A DNA stretch of 8,020 nt from CAZIPZ01 sp964541075 (GTDB taxonomy: Bacteria; Acidobacteriota; Terriglobia; 20CM-2-55-15), in contig CAZIPZ010000186.1 of assembly GCA_964541075.1 (NCBI GenBank), positions 1 through 8,020 on the forward strand, read 5' to 3'. The position numbers and the translations under genes were made by a program. Below the pieces are notes generated by a model. The model searched no databases. It had not been told where the DNA came from and saw only the letters and a list, made by a program, of their open reading frames with translations. Each line of letters begins with the position of its first letter. Positions within the stretch are counted from its first letter, which is position 1. Positions 1 through 5,094 of the stretch are shown piece by piece.

Positions 1-551
1 AAACGGTTCGTGCGCATCGCCTGACATATAGCGCCACCTACGAACTGCCGTTCGGCTCCGGTAGGTCATTTTTGAGTGATGCGAATGGAGTCTTAGGTTT
101 TCTAACACGGGGATGGCAAGTGTCGGGCATTTTCACCTTGGTTAGCGGCCCACCGTTCACTCCTCGGTTAAGCATCGATCGAGCCGGTATCGGCGCTGGA
201 ACGCAGGTGCCGGACCGAATTGGAAATGGGAAGCTCGAAAGCGGGAGCAGGGGGCCAGACGGATGGTTCGACACGACAGCGTTCGTTCTTCCGGCCGCTG
301 GAACGTTCGGAAACAGCGGAAGGGCGATCCTGATCGGGCCCGGTGTCAACAACTTGGATGCTTCTCTCTCAAGACGTTTCAAGATTAGCGAAGATAAGAG
401 TGCTCAGTTCCGGGCCGAATTCTTCAACATCCTTAATAACGCCAACTTTGAACTACCCGAACAAGTAGTCGACGATACAGCTCGGTTTGGCAAGATTTTT
501 GGCGCAGGCCCCATGCGGCAGATTCAATTCGCGCTCAAGCTGACGTTCTAG
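1..551 (+). CDS. TonB-dependent receptor, Oar-like, C-terminal fragment
   Basis: This is the last 182 residues of an outer-membrane beta-barrel receptor; the gene runs off the left edge and is open from the first complete codon at base 3. The visible part has the alternating aromatic and hydrophobic strands of a barrel: TYELPFGSGR near the start, GWQVSGIFTLVSGPPFTP, then the DASLSRRFKI / FRAEFFNILNNANF block that is highly characteristic of the large acidobacterial TonB-receptor (carboxypeptidase-regulatory plug) family. The chain ends IQFALKLTF, and the terminal Phe is the usual signal recognised by the barrel assembly machinery. These proteins are thought to import oligosaccharides, metal complexes or other large solutes with energy from TonB. 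The substrate cannot be told from this fragment. A strong hairpin follows the stop codon by 13 bases, so the gene probably ends its transcript here. Confidence 0.88.
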   Translation, partial: TVRAHRLTYSATYELPFGSGRSFLSDANGVLGFLTRGWQVSGIFTLVSGPPFTPRLSIDRAGIGAGTQVPDRIGNGKLESGSRGPDGWFDTTAFVLPAAGTFGNSGRAILIGPGVNNLDASLSRRFKISEDKSAQFRAEFFNILNNANFELPEQVVDDTARFGKIFGAGPMRQIQFALKLTF

Positions 552-564
552 GTTAATGTCCATA

Positions 565-599
565 GCCCATGCGATCACGTTCAATGCGATCGCATGGGC
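565..599 (+). terminator. 12-bp perfect inverted repeat after the receptor gene
   Basis: GCCCATGCGATC (565-576) is matched perfectly by GATCGCATGGGC (588-599) with an 11-base loop. It lies 13 bases after the receptor stop codon and about 100 bases before the methyltransferase start. The stem would be stable in RNA, so a 3'-end or transcript-protecting role is the simplest reading. No T-tract follows, so it is not a classical intrinsic terminator. The right arm is part of a self-palindrome ATGCGATCGCAT (584-595), so ATGCGATC also occurs twice in direct orientation (569 and 584). A protein-binding site or a dispersed palindromic repeat are alternatives. Confidence 0.4.
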
Positions 600-699
600 A
601 AGGTTGTGTAGCTTTAGTCCCACATCGGCCACGAGGTTTAACCGTCGGTATGGTTCTGCAGTAAACTCTCCGGCTAAATGCAATCTGACGGGTGCCTGC

Positions 700-1347
700 A
701 TGATGTTCAAATCACATTTGAGAAATCGGCATTGGGTAGCCGTTCAGCCCGTTCTGGTCGTTTTTCTCGCTTTCCTTCTATGTATTGCGGCTGATGCTCA
801 GTCTGTTCAAGAACTAGAGAAGACCCGAGATCAATGGCAAAAGCCCAATGAGATATTTCAAGCGCTCGGAGTACAGCCTGGCTGGACGGTTGCTGACATT
901 GGTGCGGGATCCGGATACTTCACCTTTCTTCTTTCAAAGCGCGTAGGCCAGTCAGGACAAGTCCTGGCTGTTGACACGAACCCAACCGCAATTACATACC
1001 TAAAGCAAAAAATCGCAGAACAGCGGCTGCGAAATGTTTTAACCGTCCTAAGCAATGAAAAAGATCCGCTGCTGCTTTCCCAAACGCTGGATCTCGCGTT
1101 GGTCGTCGAGACGTACCACGAGTTCCGATTCCCAATTCAAATGCTTGCTGGCATACGAGGAGCATTAAAAAGAGGAGGGTTGCTTTGCATTATCGATTCT
1201 CCGAGATCTCCACAGGAGAAAAAAGAGCATGCGATACCGAAGGAGGTTGTGATCGAGGAAGTCCAGGCTAATGGCTTTATCTTGGAGCAGGACGTTCCTC
1301 TACTGTTTCCCAGACAATTCATGCTCATATTTAGGAGCCTTTCATAG
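700..1347 (+). CDS. Class I SAM-dependent methyltransferase-fold protein with Sec signal peptide
   Basis: The predicted protein has 215 residues. Residues 1-33 form a typical signal peptide: basic n-region (KSHLRNR), hydrophobic core at about 17-30, and an A-D-A site before Gln34. The mature part has a Rossmann-type methyltransferase fold: a preceding WQKPNEIFQALGVQPG segment (46-61), SAM motif I VADIGAGSG (64-72), an acidic residue after the second strand (VLAVD, Asp92), the motif around LDLALVVETYHEF (130-142), and a late LKRGGLLCIID strand (157-166). The start is chosen at ATG 700 (an in-frame ATG also lies at 703) because the signal peptide begins there; upstream codons in the same frame give no sensible sequence. 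The Shine-Dalgarno site is weak. Exported proteins of this type occur in Acidobacteriota and Planctomycetes and are usually left as methyltransferase-domain proteins of unknown substrate. Whether it methylates anything outside the cytoplasm is unclear. Confidence 0.8.
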   Translation: MMFKSHLRNRHWVAVQPVLVVFLAFLLCIAADAQSVQELEKTRDQWQKPNEIFQALGVQPGWTVADIGAGSGYFTFLLSKRVGQSGQVLAVDTNPTAITYLKQKIAEQRLRNVLTVLSNEKDPLLLSQTLDLALVVETYHEFRFPIQMLAGIRGALKRGGLLCIIDSPRSPQEKKEHAIPKEVVIEEVQANGFILEQDVPLLFPRQFMLIFRSLS

Positions 1348-1504
1348 CTTTCTCAACAAGGCGAAGCTGAGGGCCATACCGCGGCTTACATTTTCTATAT
1401 TTCAACAACAGCGGCTAAAGCCCTAACGTTAGTACGATGATGCACGTTGAAGAAAGAAACGATTTGTAACTTCCGTAACGTCTACAGACGTGGGAGGAGT
1501 TGAG
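1348..1504 (+). promoter_or_regulatory. Leader of the cytochrome gene with several small palindromes
   Basis: This spacer separates the methyltransferase from the cytochrome and probably holds the cytochrome promoter. A TATATT hexamer at 1396-1401 is a possible -10 element, but no good -35 partner sits upstream. CTAACGTTAG (1423-1432) is a perfect 10-base palindrome. ACGTCT-AC-AGACGT (1478-1491) could form a five-pair hairpin with a TACA loop one base before the ribosome binding site, so it could affect translation. None of these is more than suggestive. Confidence 0.2.
1492..1499 (+). promoter_or_regulatory. Shine-Dalgarno site that fixes the TTG start of the cytochrome
   Basis: GGGAGGAG lies five bases before TTG 1505. 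An in-frame GTG at 1490 is upstream of this site and would read through it as coding sequence, so TTG 1505 is the better start. It also puts the basic n-region of the signal peptide (MKR) at the N-terminus. Confidence 0.7.
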
Positions 1505-1922
1505 TTGAAACGGACAGTCGTGATTATCCTTATTGCAAGTGCAGTTGCTGTTACGGGATTAGGGCAAGACCGACCGTATGATCAGATGATGAAAGAAGTC
1601 GGTTCAACTTTTTCGTCTCTCAAGAGTAACTTGGACGCTAAAGCGGTTGAAACTGCTGCTCAAGACGCGAACAGGCTAAAACTGTTATTTGAAGAGACTG
1701 AGAAGTTCTGGGCACGCTTTCGAACGAAGGATGCGCTCGATTCTGCGAAAGCGGCGCAACGTGCTTTTGTGGACGTGGAGGCGGCTCTGCGAGCGAACGA
1801 TATGGCAAAAGCCCAAACGATTTATAGCGGCGCCGGAAAGTACTGCAAAGGTTGCCACGATTCCCACCGCGAACANNNNNNNNNNACAGCTTCCTAATAA
1901 GTCGTATGCAATCAAGCCTTGA
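1505..1922 (+). CDS. Small exported c-type cytochrome (c'-like), interrupted by an assembly gap
   Basis: The N-terminus is a signal peptide (MKRTVVIILIASAVAVTGLGQ), so the protein works in the periplasm. The mature part is helical: DQMMKEVGSTFSSLKSNL at about 26-43, then ETEKFWARFRTKDALDSAKAA at about 64-84. It carries one heme-binding motif near the C-terminus, C114-K-G-C117-H118, followed by DSHRE. The late single CxxCH after a helical bundle is the plan of class II (c'-type) cytochromes; a role in electron transfer or small-ligand binding is inferred. Ten N at 1876-1885 fall just after HRE. Read literally, the frame stops at 1897, but the flanks share ACA. If they overlap, the frame continues as REQLPNKSYAIKP and stops at 1920-1922, giving 134 residues and a tail that looks normal for the family. 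I therefore give 1922 as the end. Confidence 0.78.
1876..1885. other. Assembly gap (10 N)
   Basis: Ten undetermined bases interrupt the 3' end of the cytochrome gene. The round number suggests a scaffold placeholder, not a measured length. The left flank ends GAACA and the right flank begins ACAGC, so the contigs may really abut or overlap by three bases. Confidence 0.95.
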
Positions 1923-2489
1923 GTATTCCTGAGCTTATCTGGCGCCTCCCCTGAATCTGAGGACGTGCTGCCGGAGTTGAACGGACCTGGGGGGATGCAG
2001 CTTCATCTCATTCAAGAAGTCTCCTTTCATAACGAACACTCCGCCTTTAAGCATAATGGGAGCCAAAACTTGGAAGGCGGATGGCGGAGACTTGAGATAT
2101 GCAACTCGCTCAACCGCTTCCGGGGACGTGTTTGCCTCAAGAACACTTTGACAGAATACTCGAAGCGGCGAGCGCAACGTTTGCAACAGTGACACAGCAC
2201 CTATGGTGAGCGTGACCGTCGGGTGGTGCTTCGTACGGAATCTGTGTCTATGCAGCGAGAAACGGCCGCCTTCATCATGACGCTGCGGATGCTCCTTGGA
2301 CTGAAGCAACGCGCCGAAGCGTTGAGAGCACGACGCGCAACCGATGCCGTCGAGAATCGAAGGCGCCGCAGCATGAGACGTATGTTCAGGCTACCATCGC
2401 CCTCGCATAGAGGAAGGGACAGCTGTCTCTAGAACGTTACTGTCGATTTCTGCTAGGCAGATTTGTAACGCTGAATCCCTTTGGGATAG
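1923..2489. other. 567-base stretch without a convincing gene
   Basis: No frame here gives a protein I recognise, and no open frame has a good ribosome binding site. The longest open stretch is on the minus strand, free of stops from 2390 down to the stop at 1935-1937 (151 codons, best start a TTG at 2309). It includes a C-A-S-C pair encoded at 2328-2339 and a His-rich segment (SLHRHRF), but the CxxC lies upstream of the only plausible start. It may be a decayed gene or chance. The right part contains two small hairpins described separately. Confidence 0.4.
2449..2487 (-). terminator. Two small hairpins after the zinc-ribbon gene
   Basis: ATCCC-TTT-GGGAT (2475-2487) begins two bases past the stop of the minus-strand zinc-ribbon gene, and TCTGC-TAG-GCAGA (2449-2461) follows. 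Both are five-pair stems with three-base loops. The position fits a transcript end, but no T-tract is present on the minus strand and the stems are short. Confidence 0.25.
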
Positions 2490-2693
2490 CTAGGCTGCAA
2501 TCTTCGATTTATCTAAGGCTTGCTTCCGAATTTTCCAATATGCAAAGGGATATTTGCGACCGCAGCGTGGACATTCCCAGGCGCCCTTCGTTGGATCGAC
2601 ATCGCTCCCGTGGAACATCTCCACGACCAGATGACAGTCGAGGCACATGGTCGGTTTGCTGTAAATGCGTTCCGGTGTCGTCTTTCTGCGCAT
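2490..2693 (-). CDS. Small zinc-ribbon protein, 67 residues
   Basis: The protein has two Cys pairs in zinc-ribbon spacing, C17-L-D-C20 and C41-P-R-C44-G, with 20 residues between them. The N-terminus is basic (MRRKTTPERIYSK) and the C-terminus is Lys-rich with an aromatic patch (PFAYWKIRKQ). It has no signal peptide or membrane segment, so it is probably cytoplasmic. Such ribbons bind one structural zinc and mediate contacts with nucleic acid or protein; no specific role can be assigned. ATG 2693 is chosen over the adjoining GTG 2696 because AGGAG lies six bases upstream. It is 262 bases downstream of hsp20 on the same strand, so it could be a distal operon member or have its own promoter. 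Confidence 0.72.
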   Translation of the reverse strand: MRRKTTPERIYSKPTMCLDCHLVVEMFHGSDVDPTKGAWECPRCGRKYPFAYWKIRKQALDKSKIAA

Positions 2694-2699
2694 CACGAA

Positions 2700-2704
2700 C
2701 TCCT
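2700..2704 (-). promoter_or_regulatory. Shine-Dalgarno site of the zinc-ribbon gene
   Basis: AGGAG on the minus strand, six bases before ATG 2693. The spacing favours this ATG over the GTG immediately before it. The site supports the gene being translated on this strand. Confidence 0.65.
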
Positions 2705-2767
2705 GTCATTATGCGGGTGGGCATATCCGCCGTTGCTCACGCCCAACGGAAATGCTTCCGCTGTTCT

Positions 2768-2795
2768 AGCGCTGCGCATACAGACGTGCAGCGCT
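2768..2795 (-). repeat. 8-bp inverted repeat between hsp20 and the zinc-ribbon gene
   Basis: AGCGCTGC (2768-2775) pairs with GCAGCGCT (2788-2795) around a 12-base loop. It lies in the 262-base spacer after hsp20 and before the zinc-ribbon start. It could end or attenuate the glgC-hsp20 transcript, but no T-tract follows. A weaker six-pair repeat CCGTTG/CAACGG (2730-2735, 2744-2749) lies closer to the zinc-ribbon start. I see no clear promoter in the spacer. Confidence 0.3.
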
Positions 2796-2955
2796 GTCTG
2801 AGATCGCACTAGAATACCGAGCCGCTTCGCCCGTGAATGCCTGAACGGCGGCTAACACCGGTTCAGCAACGCAATTATCTGCGAAGTCTTCGTCTGGGGC
2901 CCGTCACCCAACTCGGCAATGGGATACAACGCTTCTCCCAAGGAGATGCAGACAG

Positions 2956-3444
2956 TCAGGAAGCCTTCAGTTCGATTTTTCTCGCTTGTGCTTCCTTGGC
3001 GATCTCCGCCGTCAGGGACAATATACCGTTCTTGAATTCCGCCTTCACCTTGTCTGGATCGATCTTTTTGGGCAGGTGGACGGAACGAAACAAGTGGCCG
3101 GACGTGAATTCGCACACATGGACCTGTCCTTTTTCTTCCTTGTGCTCGTGCTGGGTTTCCGCCTTGATTAATATGTGTTCAGGAGTGACTTCGATATCGA
3201 GATCCTTCGGATCGATGCCAGGAGTAGCGATCTGCAGGCGAATTTCGTTGTCCTTTTCCTCCAGTTCGATCGCGGGCTTCCAGACCAGTTCCCGTTCAGC
3301 CTGCAGCCAGTCCTCGACATCTTTGCCGAAAACGTGTCCGTTGCCATCGAACAGTTCGTAAGCACGCTTCATGATTCGATCATGGAGCTTATTCATTTCA
3401 TCGAAAAGCGATTCTGTTTTCTTGACCGGTAGTGTTGTTGCCAT
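2956..3444 (-). CDS. Hsp20 / alpha-crystallin family small heat-shock protein
   Basis: This is a 162-residue ATP-independent holdase chaperone that would bind unfolding proteins in the cytoplasm. The N-terminal region (1-55) is helical (ESLFDEMNKLHDRIMKRAYELF). The alpha-crystallin domain spans about 55-147: WKPAIELEEKDNEIRLQI opens it, PGIDPKDLDIEV follows, FRSVHLPKKID leads into the last strands, and A135-E-F-K-N-G-I-L-S-L matches the family signature A-x-x-x-N-G-[IV]-L-x-[IL]. The C-terminal anchor seems reduced: no clear I-x-[IV] motif, with I157-E-L159 the nearest. AAGGAG lies ten bases before ATG 3444. It starts 29 bases after the glgC stop, so the two are probably co-transcribed. I see no CIRCE operator. 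The long plus-strand open frame over this region is an antisense shadow. Confidence 0.92.
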   Translation of the reverse strand: MATTLPVKKTESLFDEMNKLHDRIMKRAYELFDGNGHVFGKDVEDWLQAERELVWKPAIELEEKDNEIRLQIATPGIDPKDLDIEVTPEHILIKAETQHEHKEEKGQVHVCEFTSGHLFRSVHLPKKIDPDKVKAEFKNGILSLTAEIAKEAQARKIELKAS

Positions 3445-3473
3445 TTGCTCTTTGCTCCTTTTAGTTGGATCGT

Positions 3474-4754
3474 TTAGGCTGTGGCCCCAACTGCATATGC
3501 ACGATTAACCTTTGTTCGTGCCGTGCGAGTTCGGGCGCCGTTCAATGAGAACATGACAGGCTTCGTGTCAGCAGGGGTCTGGCCGATGACGACAATGCCC
3601 GATGGAGTGACCGCGTGATGCTCGCGGTCACTCTTCAAATCAAAGCCGGCGCGAAAACCCGCGGGAATGTGGACTCCCTCTTCAACTATGGCCCGCCGCA
3701 GCTGTGCGCCTTTGCCGACTTGAACCCCAGGCATCAGCACAGATTCGTCGACTATCGCCCCCTCGTCAATTCGAACTCCGGGTGACAAGACCGTCCGTGT
3801 CACTTGGAAATCCGTATTCACTCGGGCTGGATTTGCTGGTGTTTCGTCCGAACTCCGCAAGGACGGATGCCGCGTCGGTTGTGATGGCCACGCATCGTTC
3901 CCGTATGGGTCAAATGGCGCATCGTCCTGGACGAGGTCCATGCTGGCGGTATAGTAGGCATCAATGGTTCCGATATCGCGCCAATAGTGTGGGGCGTTTT
4001 GCGTCTTGTCGCGGAAATCGTAAGCGAAGACAAGTGCAGAGTGAATCAGCGCCGGAACAATGTCGTGGCCGAAATCGTAGCCAAGGCCTGAATCACAAAG
4101 CGCGCTCAGCGAGCTGGCCAACACTCTCTTCTTGAATACGTAGACGCCCATGCTCACCAATGCCATCGAGGGATTCGAAGGTAGCGGAATCGGCGTGATC
4201 GGTTTCTCCTCAAACCCGGTAACTCGAAACGTCTCGTCGACTTCAACGACGCCGAAGTGGGATGCTTCACGTAATGGATGCTCGACTGTGGCAATGGTCA
4301 GGTCCGCATTTGTTGCGACGTGTTGTTTCAGCAGATCACCGTAGTCCATCTGATAGATGTGATCCCCAGAGAGAACCAGAACGAACTCGGAATCGACATC
4401 AAGAACCTCAAGATTTCTAAAAACGGCATCCGCAGTGCCGCGATATCGCTTCCCACTTACAGGAGCTCGGCAAAGGAGCGGCGATCGAGTTAACGATTTG
4501 CTGTTCCAGAGATCAAACCAGCCCTGTCGGATGTAGCGATGAAGCTCCTCGTGCAGGTACTGGGTGAGAAGCGAAACCCGGCCGACGCCCGAATGCAGGC
4601 AGTTCGACAAGGTGAAATCGATAATACGGAACATGCCACCAAACGAGACGGCAGGTTTCGGTCGAGAAACAGTCAGGGGGTGTAGCCGTTCTCCCTGGCC
4701 TCCAGCCAATAGGAATGCTTGCGTGCGCGCGAGTTCAGGTTGGGTCGCTTTCAT
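3474..4754 (-). CDS. glgC: Glucose-1-phosphate adenylyltransferase (ADP-glucose pyrophosphorylase)
   Basis: GlgC makes ADP-glucose from ATP and glucose 1-phosphate, the committed step of bacterial glycogen synthesis. The 426-residue length fits the family (about 420-430). The N-terminal nucleotidyltransferase domain has LLAGGQGERL (15-24), RPKPAVSFGG (31-40), FRIIDFTLSNC (42-52), RYRGTADAVFRN (103-114), catalytic LSGDHIYQMDY with Asp131, FEEKP with Lys184 at the sugar-phosphate site, SMGVYVF (201-207) and YWRDIGTIDAYY (257-268). A left-handed beta-helix follows (about 318-390). ATG 4754 is preferred to the TTG at 4802 because AGGAG lies six bases upstream. Oddities: the residue aligning with E. 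coli Lys39 (fructose 1,6-bisphosphate activation) is Ser30; the usual Trp before YxGTADA is Arg103; the hinge before the beta-helix is about 12 residues short and lacks the conserved SxVSxGCxIxG segment; and a 35-residue basic tail follows GIVVI. Confidence 0.93.
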   Translation of the reverse strand: MKATQPELARTQAFLLAGGQGERLHPLTVSRPKPAVSFGGMFRIIDFTLSNCLHSGVGRVSLLTQYLHEELHRYIRQGWFDLWNSKSLTRSPLLCRAPVSGKRYRGTADAVFRNLEVLDVDSEFVLVLSGDHIYQMDYGDLLKQHVATNADLTIATVEHPLREASHFGVVEVDETFRVTGFEEKPITPIPLPSNPSMALVSMGVYVFKKRVLASSLSALCDSGLGYDFGHDIVPALIHSALVFAYDFRDKTQNAPHYWRDIGTIDAYYTASMDLVQDDAPFDPYGNDAWPSQPTRHPSLRSSDETPANPARVNTDFQVTRTVLSPGVRIDEGAIVDESVLMPGVQVGKGAQLRRAIVEEGVHIPAGFRAGFDLKSDREHHAVTPSGIVVIGQTPADTKPVMFSLNGARTRTARTKVNRAYAVGATA

Positions 4755-5094
4755 ACGTCTCTCCTGTGAAGAAGTCCTATTCGCCGGAACGTGGTCGGAC
4801 AAAGCACAATGGAGTCCAAAATCCCAGCTGTCGCTTCAAAGCCGATGCACTAACCAGAACAATGACTTAGCGCCCAGACGAGACGAAGTCTCTATCGCAG
4901 CAATCGCTCGGATTTGTCTTTTTGTCATAATCCGACTTCTAGACAAAACGGCTTCTGGTCATACAGGCACATCATTGATCGTCGTGTAGGAGGAATACGT
5001 ACAATCTGGTGCGGAATATGGGAAAAAGGGCAGGATTCCAGGCTAGTTGGGGATTGGGTTCGTGTGACACTTTGTCTTTCGGGAAGGCGATTCG
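4755..5094. promoter_or_regulatory. Divergent spacer between glgC and the PAS gene, with repeated TTTGTC
   Basis: This 340-base spacer must hold the promoters of both diverging genes. TTTGTC occurs at 4913-4918 and 4921-4926, its complement GACAAA at 4942-4947, and another TTTGTC at 5071-5076. The first and third form a seven-base inverted repeat (4913-4919 with 4941-4947). This resembles a multi-site operator, but no known regulator is recognised. CATAAT at 4926-4931 could be a plus-strand -10 element without a clear -35. An AGGAGG at 4988-4993 has no start codon at a usable distance. Confidence 0.3.
4761..4765 (-). promoter_or_regulatory. Shine-Dalgarno site that fixes the glgC start
   Basis: AGGAG on the minus strand, six bases before ATG 4754. 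It rules against the upstream in-frame TTG at 4802, whose added residues (SDHVPANRTSSQERR) do not resemble a GlgC N-terminus. Confidence 0.7.

Noticed and set aside
587..594. CGATCGC-type octamer resembling the cyanobacterial HIP1 repeat
   Set aside because: It is a single occurrence inside a local palindrome, and nothing else suggests a cyanobacterium.
1685..1915. Minus-strand open frame across the N gap
   Set aside because: It is antisense to the cytochrome and includes undetermined bases.
2837..3361. 174-codon plus-strand open frame
   Set aside because: It is antisense to the Hsp20 gene, whose domain and family signature are unmistakable; the plus frame has no recognisable features.
3445..3473. 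CIRCE or other heat-shock operator before hsp20
   Set aside because: The 29-base spacer holds only the ribosome binding site, and no TTAGCACTC-type inverted repeat occurs there or upstream of glgC.
3704..4135. 143-codon plus-strand open frame
   Set aside because: It lies entirely within glgC on the opposite strand and reads as Arg/Ser-rich noise.
4564..4989. 141-codon plus-strand open frame reaching into the divergent spacer
   Set aside because: Its first part is antisense to the conserved GlgC N-terminus and the rest has no domain, ribosome site or coding character.
4988..4993. Strong AGGAGG suggesting a small gene at about 5000
   Set aside because: No ATG, GTG or TTG lies 4-12 bases downstream; the nearest GTG (5009) is 15 bases away and gives a short peptide of no recognisable type.
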